A stretch of DNA of 64,000 bases from Porodaedalea pini (lineage: Eukaryota > Basidiomycota > Agaricomycetes > Hymenochaetales > Hymenochaetaceae). The notes beneath the pieces were generated by a model. That model ran no database searches. It was not told the origin of the DNA and saw nothing but the letters and a program-made list of their open reading frames with translations. Below are positions 45,474 to 56,581 of the stretch, piece after piece; position 1 is the first letter of the stretch, and every line of letters begins with the position of its first letter. The DNA lies in assembly GCA_002794775.1 (NCBI GenBank), contig NBAY01000001.1, positions 1,984,001 through 2,048,000 of the forward strand, in the 5' to 3' direction. A program made the translations under genes and the position numbers.

Positions 45474-48400
45474 ATGACTGACCGGGAAGAACAAGGGGTT
45501 CCGGAATTGGACTCAATAAAATATAACCAACCATCTGTACAGTACGAAGATGCAAACGACGTCAATGGTTTTTCCAATTATGAAGTCCCCACCGATGTGA
45601 ACGAAGAGAACGAGTACGAACAGCTATTTGTGAGGGGAACTGGCGGACACCAGCTGGACCTCCTCCTGAACATCAGATACAACATGGAGAGTGAAGCGAA
45701 AGAGGTGGATGCGCATGCCCTCGTAGATTCGGGGTGTACGGGATCATGCATTGACATGAGGTTCGTCGAACGGTATGGGTTGGAGACCAAACGTTACATC
45801 AGACCCCTCGTGGTACTCAATGCAGATGGCACACACAACGAGGCCAGTTTGATTGAGAGATACGTTGACGTCGAGCTGATAATTGGACACCACAAGGAAA
45901 GGATTGTCCTTGCAGTAACATCCCTGGCATCGTCAAACATCTTCCTTGGCTACGACTGGCTTTGACGTCATAACCCGGAGGTTGACTGGAAAGCGGGTTT
46001 GATCGAATTCACCCGTTGTCCAGAGGAGTGTGTGATCAAGAAGGAGGGTGTGGAGGAGATGAGGAGGGTGAGAGAAGTGCGAATGGACAAGGCATCCTGG
46101 CCTGCATACCTCAATGACTTTGCTGACATCTTCAGTGAGAAGGGCTTCGAAAAGCTACCAGAACATCGCCCCTGGGATCACGTCATTGACTTGAAACCCA
46201 ACTTTAAGCCTAGCGACTGCAAGATCTATCTGCTGACACCAATGGAACAGCAATCGCTAAAGGACTTCCTCAAAGAAAACTTGAAGTCGGGCCACATACG
46301 AAAGTTGATCTCACCGATGGCATCACCCTTCTTCTTCATTAAGAAGGCCGACAAGTTGCTATGCCTGATCCAGGACTACCGTAAACTCAATGACGGTACA
46401 ATCAAAAACAAGTATCCTCTCCCCCTCATCGACGAACTGGTCGACAAGGTCAAGAAGGTGAAGTTCATCACCAAGCTTGACCTTCGCTGGGGATACTACA
46501 ACATCCGGATCTGAGAAGGTGATGAATGGAAGGCAGTGTTCTGCACAAACATGGGTCTCTTTGAACCGACAGTCATGTTCTTTGGTCTTTGTAACGCACC
46601 GGTGACGTTTCAAGCTTTTGTCAACCACATCTTCAAGGGACTGATCTACGATAACCTGATCATCGTCTACCTCGATGACATACTGATCCTCTCACAAACT
46701 CTAGAGGAACATATCGAAACCTCGAGGTGCATCCTTCAGATCCTGCGAGAGAATGGTCTATACCTGAAACCGGAGAAATGCAAATTCGATGCCAAGGTTG
46801 TGAAATACCTCGGCCACATTGTTGGCAATGGTGAGATCAGGGCTGACCCGGTGAAGACGGAAGCAATTGCAGACTGGCCAGTCCCGCGAAACCTCAAGCA
46901 GCTACAACAATTCCTCGGCATGGGAAACTGGCTGCGACGGTTCATCAAGGACTACAGCAAGGTGGTCCATCTGCTAACGTCGCTGACAGGCAAGAAGGAT
47001 TGGGTATGGGAGACCGAACAGCAAGAAGCATTCGAGGAGTTGAGACGACATCTCTGCTCACCTCCAGTCCTGGCCATTGCAAATGATGAGGGCCCTTTCC
47101 GCATCGAGGCGGACTCATCAAACTTCACGCTTGGAGGCGTGTTGTTGCAGAAGCAGGAAGGCAAGTGGAGGGTAGTCACCTACAGGTCCAAAGCGCTCCT
47201 GCCAGCAGAATGAAACTATGAGATCTACGACAAGGAGATGCTCGCGATCGTTTCGGCACTCAAAGAGTGGAGACAGTACCTTCTCGGTGCCCATCACCCT
47301 ATTGAGATCTGGTCTGATCACGCCAACCTCACCTACTTCAGGTTGGCGCAAAAGCTGAGCTACCGACAAGCTCGCTGGCAGACAGAGCTCAAGGAATTTG
47401 ACTTCCACCTTGAGCACAAGTCGGGGAAGACGATGGGCAAGGTGGACTTACTGTCGCGTAAGACCAGCTACGATGAGGGGAAGGATGATAACAACGGTGT
47501 CGTGTTCATCAAGGAGAAGTGGCTGAATTGTGGAGTGGTGAGAACGTCATGAGATGAGGTGTTGGAACGAGTGGGTGACGCGCAGAGGGTGCAGGATGGG
47601 TCGGAGAGGCCGACAGGTATGACGGAAGTCGCCGGGTTGTGGTGGATGAGAGGCAAGGTGTACGTGCCATCGATGATGAAGGAGGCCGTATTATGGGAAT
47701 GTCACAACTCGGTACTGGCTGGACACCCAGGAGCATCAAAAATGGTAGAGCTTGTCCGTTGAGACTTCTGGTGGACATCAATGTTCTCCGACATCCAAGT
47801 GTATGTCCAAGGGTGTGATCGCTGTCAGCGAACAAAGGCTCTGAGGGCGTCGAGGTCAAGGCCACTCCATCCAAACACAGTCCCTGAAGGCCCCTGGGAA
47901 ATCATCATGGTCGACCTCATCGGAGAGCTCCCGGACTCCAAGGGGCACAACGCGATCTGCGTCTTCGTTGATAGGTTCTCAAAACAGATGCACGCTATCC
48001 CGATGACGACGAAGTTGTCAGCAGAAGGCATGGCTCAGCTGTACCATGACCACGTCTTCCACCTCCACGGCTTGCTGAAAAAGATCATCCATGACCGAGG
48101 CACGCAGTTCAACGCGTCGATGATGAAGGAACTGTACAAACTCCTACACATCGAAGGCAACCCGTCGACGGCATATCACCCACAGACAGATGGTCAAACG
48201 GAACACGTTAACCAGGAGCTCGAACAGTACCTTTGACTCTTCATTAACCATTGTCAATCAGACTGGAAGGACTGGCTCCCCCTCGTGGAGTTCGTGTACA
48301 ACAACCGTGAACACTTGGCGATGAAAATGTCCCCCTTCTATGTGAACACAGGACATCACCCCTTGAGCTTTCACACAACACGAACCTCATCTGCCAACAT

Positions 48401-49061
48401 GTCGGCGGAAGAATTCGTGAAACACATCAAGGAGACTCATCACGTTGCAAAGGAAAACTTGGTCAAGGCGGCAGATGACATGAAGCACTACCACAACCGG
48501 ACAGCAGGGACTTTGGTGGAGTACAAGGCTGGAGACAAGGTTTTCCTTGACAGGTGAAACATCAGCACAGATTCGCCGATGAAGAAACTCACTGACAAAT
48601 GGTATGGTCCCTTCAAGATCGTCGACAAGGTGGGAGCTAGTGCGTACAAACTCAGGCTCCCCAAGCGATGGAAGAAGGTCCACCCAGTCTTCAACGAGGC
48701 CCTGCTAAAGCCCGCTGTCGAACCATCCTTTGAGAGCCAGAAACAACCAGCACCGCCGCCACCTGACATCGTCGACAACGAGGAGGAGTACGAGATCGAG
48801 GAAATTCTAGACTCGTGTCTGCACCGAGGAAAGCTACAGTACCTCGTCAAGTGGGTTGGCTACAATGAACCGACTTGGCAGCCCGAGATGGACTTTGGCG
48901 AGAATGCAAAGGAGGTGATCACTGAATTCTATCGAAAACATCCCAGCACCCCTCGAAAACTCGACATTCCTCGCCAATGACTTCGCCCACACTTCGTCGA
49001 CACTGAACCAGATGACCTCGATCTTGGTTGGTCAGGATGCCCAACCTTGAGGGAGGGGTAA
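45474..49061 (+). pseudogene. pol: Element A pol (protease, RT, RNase H, integrase, chromodomain) with eight TGA codons
   Basis: A single 1196-codon frame without any indel, broken only by TGA at 45963, 46512, 47211, 47550, 47760, 48234, 48555 and 48978. Protease VDSGCTGS; RT with LTFGLCNAPV-like GLCNAPVTFQAF and catalytic YLDDILILS; RNase H IEADSSNFTLGGV; integrase zinc finger HNSVLAGHPG...CDRCQ and catalytic core (MVDLIGELP, VFVDRFSKQ, YHPQTDGQTEHVNQELEQ); C-terminal chromodomain EYEIEEILDS...LVKWVGYNEPTWQPEMDF. The chromodomain places it in the chromovirus clade. Frame relation to gag is -1, after an 8-nt gap. Confidence 0.92.
49051..49061 (+). promoter_or_regulatory. Polypurine tract and pol stop of element A
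   Basis: GGGAGGGGTAA directly before the 3' LTR: the purine run is the expected plus-strand primer site, and the TAA (49059-49061) is the in-frame end of pol. Confidence 0.7.
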
Positions 49062-49476
49062 TGTTAGGACTCGAACTTTTACCCTTTCTTTTATTTTCCC
49101 TTTTGCCATTTCCTTTCTTTTAACCGCTCCTTTCCATTATATTTAACCTTCATTCATTCCATTCCTAGTTATGTAAACTATACAGCACTTAGATAATACA
49201 ATCCTGTGGACGACGCTATAGAGAGGAAGGTGGAATCACAGAAGCCCCCTGTTCTGCTTTTCCTCTTACCTCCACATTGTCCAGGTGAGACCCGTCCCCC
49301 CTGTATTAGTTAGACTTGTATTAATCCTCTTACCTCCACGTCGTCCAGTCTGAGAAAGCCTGCTGCCCGAACTTCGCATTCGAGATACAGCCTGTCCCAG
49401 ACAATGTCCGCGTCACCGTCAGGTGCCACACGTTGAGGTTGCCTAGTCTGAGTTCCACCCAGACTTCCGCCTAACA
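49062..49476 (+). repeat. Element A 3' LTR
   Basis: 415 bp, same orientation and length as the 5' LTR. I count 13 differences between the two, all transitions, 12 of them at CpG in one copy. Confidence 0.93.
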
Positions 49477-51031
49477 CATTGTGGATTTCCCTTCACATAA
49501 AGTGACATGATTCCATTCTCCATGTAGTTGTAGACCAAGCAAATTTCGATTTCAGAACTGATGTAACCGATAAACCTTTCCAGATTGGGGTGCTGTAATA
49601 TCCTGAGTGCCAGTTGAGTCTCGTCCAGGAAGTATTCGTGATATTTAAATCTGTACCGCTTGATAGACATCTTTGCACCTAGATTATAACCGATAAAAGT
49701 TTCTGAGTTGCCACTGAGCCGGAAAGGTTGCCTCGAGATATCTGTGATTTGAGCGGAAAGATCAAGATATGGAAATTTAGACCGCAATGTATCCAGGCCA
49801 ATGCCAGATGTATCAGAGTCCATGATTGGGGTCCGGGGGTTCACTTCACATAAACGAAAAGGAACAAATGTATCTGCACGAATGCCAATGTCCTTCACCC
49901 GCTTGGAAATGTCTGCCATCGTCGCTCGCTGCTCTGGATCGAACTCCCAACATGCAGTGCAAATATCCCAGAGCTGTCTCTTATAATCCGGGCCACTTCT
50001 GAGAGCGGCGGGAGAGGAAGGAAGTGTGCGACTCATGATCGACACGAGCACTTGTGCTTCCATCTGAATTTGCGCATATGGATATTCGTTTGTCACGAGC
50101 TCCTTCATGTTGTAGTGTCACTCGCAAATCATCACGACGAACAACAGAAAAACCTACGTATACGGTCATACCAAACGTCCATGTATCCGACTCTTTCGAG
50201 GCCCTTGGGTACCTCTCAGCATCAGTCAGGAGCTCATACGCTAGCCATCTGGATGCGCCTTGTATTCTAGAGCTAACGGCTGTCCCAGAGGAGGACTGGA
50301 TATCGAGAGAGACCCGTGAAAGTCCAAAGTCACATATGAGAGCCTCCTGCGCATCTGAAACCAGTACATTGGCCTTGAGATCCTTTCGTGAGAAGGACGT
50401 AAACAGTTCAATTTAGGATAGGCGTACGGATTTGAAATCAGAGTGCACAACATTACTCTCATGAAGATATGCAAGGCCCTCTGCCATACCGAGAATCTGT
50501 TAGAGTACCGTAACTAAAATTAGGGTGAGGTATAAAGCAAGATAATATACCAACTTTGCTACATTGCATTCGTGGTTCCGCCTAACGAAATCAGGCACAT
50601 GCCCATTATCCATCCATTCGGAAACAAGTGAAGGCGATACAGATAATGGATCACCAGTCTCCTCCAGGGTATATCCCAGTAGTGGAAGAACGTTTCGATG
50701 GTTCATCATGGACCAGGCCTTAATTTTTTGTTTAAATATCTAATATCATAGTGAGACAGAATCAGTTAGCATGAAAACCATTGGCTCGATACCCGCTCAC
50801 CTTCGCAGTATCTCGACTGCCGTCTAAATACACCGTCAAGCATTTGATAGCGACACCGGTTTCAGAGCCGTCTGATCGCTTGTAATGGCCTCTGCAGACC
50901 TCGCCGAATCCGCCTCGAGCAACAGGCCTCTTCGGAGTGTTGTACTCCACAGATCCCGCAAGATCGAGATGCTTGAGGTCGGCAAGTAGTTTGTGAAGCT
51001 TGGCCTGCGAACCTTGAAGACTTGAGTTCAT
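49477..51031 (-). pseudogene. 5' part of the interrupted kinase gene (kinase domain and start of pseudokinase)
   Basis: Exons 1-4 and most of exon 5 of the split gene. It codes for the whole first kinase domain and the N-lobe of the second (FRLSGNSETFIGYNLGAKMS, LALRILQHPNLERFIGY). Without the downstream part the frame enters the LTR and stops about 9 codons later, so a truncated active-looking kinase with a short extra tail could still be made (inference). Confidence 0.85.
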
Positions 51032-51600
51032 GGTGTTTGGGTGAGAGTCGAGCTACAACCACCGATGAGTGCGAATAGTACCGTGGCTAGCATACTGTCG
51101 GACAAGAGCCGAGTCCGGCTGGTCTTGATCCTGACTTGGACATGTACCGAATACCGCGGCATATTATGATAGAAAGGAATGCGAATACATGCCATTCGTT
51201 CTCCTCGAGCATTTCCGGTTGATATCCGCAGCAAGAAAGTTGAGCTACACCTATGTACGAGTCTAGATGCTGGATATTTGTCGAGGAATAGCAAGTATGC
51301 GACGCCATATACTTAACCGGCTTCATTAACATCATGCTCGAGTCTGGTCTGAAGGAAAAATTCCAGATAGTTTTATCCAGTAGAAATATAAATACGGAAA
51401 CACATGAATAAAAATCTCACCATTTTTACAGGCGTCCCTCAACTTGAATGAAACTTGCAAAGGTCTGAGTCGCGTGCGATCTACGTTTTCTTATGAACCA
51501 CGTGCCATGACCTTTATAATATCTGCTATCTACTACTTAACAGACGCCCAACCGCACAGGAAACAAACAGAGACACGAAAGAGGGAAAATACTACGTAGA
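51032..51600. promoter_or_regulatory. Upstream region of the kinase gene
   Basis: About 570 bp between the kinase start and the 3' side of the LINE. No supported ORF; presumed promoter, possibly shortened by the LINE insertion. Confidence 0.4.
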
Positions 51601-51663
51601 GCTCGAAATGGGATGTCTGACTAACGATGAAAAGGGAATATAACTAGGGGTAGAAGAACGTAA

Positions 51664-54600
51664 CTAGAGGTAAAATGACGAGGGTAAATCGGATAAAACG
51701 GGCATGCTGTCCGGAGGACGACGAAATGAAAAGTATGCGAACTTGAGTAGTAGGAGAAAGTTGTTTGGGCGGAACCAGTCCGAAAAGGTAAGGGGTAGAG
51801 AACGTTGTCTGTAAAGGCCGTGTCTGACAAGCGAAAAGAAGGGGCAACAATTAAGAATATGACGGACGTCATGTTTGATACACGCCGGGTCCGGGCAACG
51901 CGGTTGGAGGTTTCGGTCATGCAGATCGAGCGTGTTCAACATCAGGTTGATAGCACGGGATTGAACTGTGCGGTGTATCCTTTTTCTAGGGGAAAGCTTC
52001 AAGAACGGATGCAGGGATCGCGTGGGGTGAAGGATGAATGAGGACGGCTCGAGGATAGAGCGGTGTCCCCGCAGGTTGACGATGTGGGCTTTCCAGTCTC
52101 GAAGGAGTTCGAGATGTACTTGTGCCTTCAGATTGGGGAGCGAGTCTGGTGCAGGCTCGCGATGGTTATTAGACGCGGCATCTTTCGCCAATTTATCGGC
52201 TTTTGAATTGCCCAATACTCCGCGATGTGAGGGGAGCCACTGGACCGTGATATGGGAAGACTCGTGGTGGAGGGCGAGGAATATTCCACATAAGCGGCGG
52301 AAGGTGGTGATGAAATCCGCATGTCGCTCATCATTAGTGAAGATGAGTTGGACGCAATTAAGCGAGTCTGAGACGATATGAATGTGGATCGGCGTGAAGC
52401 ATTTCGCTAGAAGGGAGGATATCCGGTGCATTGCTGCGATGAGCGCTTCCTGCTCCTCAAACAATATGTTCGAGTGAGAGTGCGCTACTGAGGAAAAGAC
52501 AGCTAGTTCTCGTTGATCGTGCATGATGACGAAACCGTGGCCGCCATTGTGGGAGCCATTGGTATCTGGAATGATGGAGCCATCAGTGAAGATAAAGTAC
52601 TGGTATGGAGGGGGGTGTAGGAAGAAGGAGTTGAAATCGCGAATGGCTTTATATCATTGCGTAAGAGAAGGAATTGGAGTCATAATGAGACGTGAGTGAA
52701 TTTGAGTAAACGAAGGGAAGGCGATAACTTTAGGGATCGAAATATCAGGGAGAAGAGACGAAACTAGGTACTGGTTAGGGAAGGTTTGTGTTTGCGATGG
52801 GATAGATAAGACAGTAGAAATCGTTGAGAAAGTGCTCGTATGAAAAGGGGAGGGGTGGGCATGATAAAAGGGATTCAGCTATCGCTGGTTGAATGCTTTT
52901 GTGGAAGATTGAATGAAGGAATTGAGTCTGTGTTTTCTGAAGGATAGACAGAAACGACGATTCAGGAAAAAGAACGGCGCCATAAATGGCGACTGAACGG
53001 ATTAAACCAAAATAGAGAAGACGGGCATATTGAAGGTATGCACCATGAGATCGGTTGAAAAGAAAGTAACGTTGATGTAAAGTAGAAATGGCTTTGTTGG
53101 CGCGAGCCTCGAAATGAAGTTTAGGAGAAAGGTTATAGGAAAAAATAACACCCAACCATGTGATGTGGCGTGAAGGGCGAATGATGCGGTTGTTGGGTAA
53201 AGACAAGGCCGCGGTGGAAGCAGAAGGAGAGTTATTTAAGAAAAAACGAAAGATGTTGTCAGCGACATGTTGCTGCGGAAGGATGTGGAGAAGTTCTATG
53301 GAGTCGGGGTCGATGGATAGACCGATGGAGCGAAATTGAAGCGAAAGGAATTGAAATTGGTTACGAAGACGAACTAAATTGGTTGAAATGCTCAAGGAGC
53401 GTGAATAAAGAAGATGGTCGTCCATATATGCCAACAAAGGGCGGTTAGGACCAAAACGAGAGTTATACGCCGTGATGACATCGGCAGCGGCGAAAATTGA
53501 AATGAGGGGGGATAACGGAGACCCCTGAGGGACGCCTCGGTTAGGTTTGATAAAAGGTGAAGAAAAGAAGTTATTGAAATGAAAGGAAATAGGTCGATCT
53601 CTGAGCCAGACCGAAAGGACACGAATGAGATTGGGATGAACATTGGAACGAATGAGTTTATGAAGTAGAAGGTTGTGAGAGATGTTTCAAAGAAGCCTTG
53701 AATGTCAATAGTAAGAACGGAAGTGATATAAAATCGGTGTCGGCGATATAGAGATTTCTCATAGTCGCCGCCACTAAGAATGAAAGGATTGGAAAGAATA
53801 GTTGAAAGGAGTTCATAGCAAGCCGTAAGGGAGGATCGGTGTTTCCGACACCCATGTTGAGCGTCCGGAAGGAGGTTGTTAATTTCGAAAAAAGGTTGGA
53901 GGAAATTGAAAAGAATGCGTTCAAACAATTTTCCGATGGTGTCAACTAGGGTAATGGGTCTGAAAGCTCTGGCGACCGAAAAGTCAGAACGTTTGGGTTT
54001 GGGAATGAAAGTAACGAGTGAGGTTTTGAAAGATAAAGGGAAGTGACCGATCTTCAAACATAAAGAAAAAAGGTCAACGAAAAATTGACCGCGTTGCTCG
54101 ATTAGGAGCTCCAAATGTTTGTAAGAAATATGATTATTGCCTGGGCTCGTTTCGTGATCGATACCGCTGAGGGCGGCGTGTATGTCCGCCATTTCGATGG
54201 GACGGATATCGTGAAGGTCTGGGAGAGGGGGAACCTCTGGGGAAGACGTTAGGGGAGGAAAAAACGTCTCACGAAATAGGGTTGCTTTATCGTTCTCCGT
54301 AGAGGAAAAGGACCCGTTAGCTGTGCGAAGAGCTCCGATGGGGGCGCGCCGACGTGCTGTCCCCAAGAACTGATTGTGCCAAATGGAACGTGTATCGGAT
54401 TGTTGGAGTCGAGAGCCAAAAAAAGGCGTTTTTGGCATGGGTGATCTCGGCGTCAAGGCGCATTTTGGAGTCCGGCTGCGGGTTACGGCAGTGCTCGCGA
54501 TAAAGTCTGGAACACGCTTCGGACCACCAAATGTTGGGACCGAAGTACGAGCGGGGCTTTCGTTTTCGAAGAAAGAAGGTCGCAAAATTAGACAAAGAGT

Positions 54601-55484
54601 CACTGAGGGAAAAAAGAAGGTCGTCCAGCGCCTTGGAGGAATCGATCCCAACAAGAGAAAAGGAAAAGGAATTAGAGTCACAGAATTCCCCAATAAATGA
54701 GGGTAAATCGCGGTAGCGAATGGAACGTAGGGGTGTTCTGTGGGTGCAGCCAAAACGTTGATGTTGAAAGAAAAACGAATGGGGTGATGGTCGGAAGCAT
54801 GGTCCAACGAAGGGTCAGAAATAGAGACATGGTCTAAAAGAAGGGGCGCAAAGTCATTGGAAGCGATGACTAGGTCAATGATGGATTGGGAATGTGTAGA
54901 ACGATTGAAATAAGTATGTTGGTTAGGGGGGTTGCAGACCGATAAGTCATTATTGTCGATCCAGTCGACCAAGGCCGCAGATTGTGAAAAGAAACGCGAT
55001 TGATCTGGGAAAGACCAAATATCCAAATGCCGGTTGAAATCTCCGGTAAAGATATTAGAAGGGACGTCGAGTGAAGGGAAAGGGTCTTCAAACTCATGCA
55101 AAGAAGGAGAATTATAAACGTTCCAAAGAAGGAGAGGGGATAAGTCATCGCGAGAAATCGAAACAACGGTGATGTTAGGGGACAAATTGTTAGAGGAATA
55201 TGATGAAACACGATGAATGATGCGAGGGTGTACAAGTGTACAGCATCACGGTTTAGCAGAGGAAGCAGGGCGAAAAGCAGTATAAGGAGCGAAATTGCGG
55301 ATATTGAAAATGTGCGAACCAGATGAAGAGATTTTAGAGGGATGATTGAAGTAACAACGGGGATTTCTTGAAAACAGATGATGTCCGGTGCGGCATGGGT
55401 GGAAGAGAATGCTCGTAGGAGATAATCAAAAGTAGGTTCCGAGTTCCGAATATTGAAGGAAAAAACAGAAATTGTGTCCGTCAT
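51664..55484 (-). pseudogene. LINE ORF2 (endonuclease, reverse transcriptase, RNase H), frameshifted
   Basis: Starts MTDTISVFSFNIRN with APE endonuclease motifs ICFQEI, GDFNRHLDIWS, SDHHPIRFSF. RT motifs: FRPITLVDTIGKLFERIL, GVPQGSPLSPL, and catalytic LAYMDDHLLYS. C-terminal RNase H: DTNGSHNGGHGFV, EEQEALIAA, VSDSLNCV, WLPSHRGVLGNSKADKLAKDA. These lie in different frames: shifts near 55330 or 55190, near 53680 (between DIQGFFET and HNLLLHKL), and between about 52775 and 52524. Hence inactive. Confidence 0.85.
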
Positions 55485-55489
55485 AAAGA

Positions 55490-56581
55490 TTAAAACGGAG
55501 AACGATAGTTACGGCGAGCTGGACACTCTGGTGATCTAGCGCTGTGATTGCCCTGGCAGTTAATGCAAAGGGCGAAGTGGTCGCATTGAAGATTGTTGGA
55601 CGCCGTGCATGGGGCGCACTTGGCGACATGGACTGCAGTTCGGTGGGTTTCCGAACAGATCGCACAGCGGGCGACTGAACGACACTTTGAGGCGTGGTGT
55701 CCCAGGCGGTGACAATTGTCGCACTGGTTAATAGTAGGGCGTGCCTTCATCTCCTCAAGACGGCGGATAACGCCAAAAATGGGGATGGACCTGTTATTGT
55801 GTAAAAAGAAGTGGTCAAAGCATATGCGTGAGTCGTCTTTGAGGACGACAGAGACGTTGCAATAGTCGCGTTGATTAAGTCGTTCGATGGATGACATAAA
55901 TCGAGGTGGGAACATGAATTCGTGACCGTCAAATTGCGGTAGTGAAGAAATCTCGTCAAATAGCTCCTTTTCTGAATAAATGAGGTTAGTGTCTTTGTCG
56001 AAGACTGGGACGCCGGGGATGACCATTTTGAATTGGGGCGACGGTGTAAAAGCTTTGGCCCCGGAAATGTTAATGATCTGGTTTAGCTGTGAAACGAGAG
56101 TGCTGTATTGTGCGTCGAAATCTGAGCGAATGTTAGTAAACGCAACGAGTAGGTTGCTGTTAGAGGTATATTCGACATTAAGGATGACCAGGTGTTTGAA
56201 GAGCGGGTTGCCTTTAAGGCCCGCGCGAACAGCATTTTTAACAGAAACAGGGGACGGGCGAACGGCGAGGTCCCCAGGGAGCGAGAAGAAAATGCGGCGG
56301 ACGTTGCGCACGCGAGTATTGACCGATCCGTTAGATCGGTTGATAGGTATAGTAGAGATTTCCCCTTGAGGGTTCTGCTCAGTCGTTCGGACTACCTTGG
56401 TAGGGGTAGCTTTAGGTTTCTTCTGGGCTGCTTTCGCGTAGGAAACAGTGGTGAAACCTTCCTTATCGGCACCCACCGACTCGACAGGAGGGTAGTAAAT
56501 TTTGGTTTGTGAACCACGAGGAGCGTTATGCTCTGAGTGGGCGTAACCGTCAGGCGCGATGATGATACCTTCTGTGGTCAT
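55490..56581 (-). CDS. LINE ORF1, gag-like protein with zinc knuckles
   Basis: 363 codons. RNA-binding-like central region (GDLAVRPSPVSVKNAVRAGL, FDHFFLHNNRSIPIFGVIRR) and cysteine clusters CDNCHRLGHHASKC, CAICSETHRTAVHVAKC and CINCQGNHSARSPEC. Nucleocapsid-type protein that coats the element RNA. Intact reading frame. Five bases separate its TAA from the ORF2 ATG. Confidence 0.8.
   Translation of the reverse strand: MTTEGIIIAPDGYAHSEHNAPRGSQTKIYYPPVESVGADKEGFTTVSYAKAAQKKPKATPTKVVRTTEQNPQGEISTIPINRSNGSVNTRVRNVRRIFFSLPGDLAVRPSPVSVKNAVRAGLKGNPLFKHLVILNVEYTSNSNLLVAFTNIRSDFDAQYSTLVSQLNQIINISGAKAFTPSPQFKMVIPGVPVFDKDTNLIYSEKELFDEISSLPQFDGHEFMFPPRFMSSIERLNQRDYCNVSVVLKDDSRICFDHFFLHNNRSIPIFGVIRRLEEMKARPTINQCDNCHRLGHHASKCRSVARCAICSETHRTAVHVAKCAPCTASNNLQCDHFALCINCQGNHSARSPECPARRNYRSPF

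Larger units (their letters stand above)
37018..49476 (+). mobile_element. Outer Ty3/Gypsy chromovirus retrotransposon (element A), host to a nested copy
   Basis: LTRs of 415 bp at 37018-37432 and 49062-49476, both TGTTAGG...CCTAACA, flanked by the target duplication CATTG (37013-37017 and 49477-49481). The internal part is 37433-37747 plus 43985-49061, interrupted by element B. Internal order gag, protease, reverse transcriptase, RNase H, integrase, chromodomain. Without element B it is about 6.2 kb. Non-autonomous now because pol carries eight TGA codons. Confidence 0.95.
36297..51031 (-). pseudogene. Kinase-pseudokinase gene disrupted by nested retrotransposons
   Basis: One minus-strand gene split by the 37018-49476 insertion. 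Exons: 51031-50801, 50718-50551, 50496-50428, 50373-50158, 50102-49477 continued at 37012-36993 after the element and one TSD copy, 36936-36884, 36818-36603, 36539-36297. The joined coding length is 1842 nt and stays in frame (613 aa). Domain 1 is TKL-like and has the expected residues: RGGFGEV loop, VAIK lysine, VVHSDFKSANVLV, CDFGLSR, DTWTFGMTVY, ending near KRVKDIG. Domain 2 lacks key residues: catalytic loop VVHAGSNVF (no HRD Asp) and ISGFAI in place of DFG, with later GSVRWMATEP and DVWAFGMTIY, so it is a pseudokinase. The insertion falls inside domain 2. No other disabling change is visible, so the disruption may be recent or limited to this strain. Confidence 0.85.

Noticed and set aside
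45963..48980. TGA codons in pol as programmed recoding (readthrough or an alternative code)
   Set aside because: The positions mostly differ between the two sister elements, each having Arg where the other has TGA, and host genes end in TGA normally. CpG decay explains it better.
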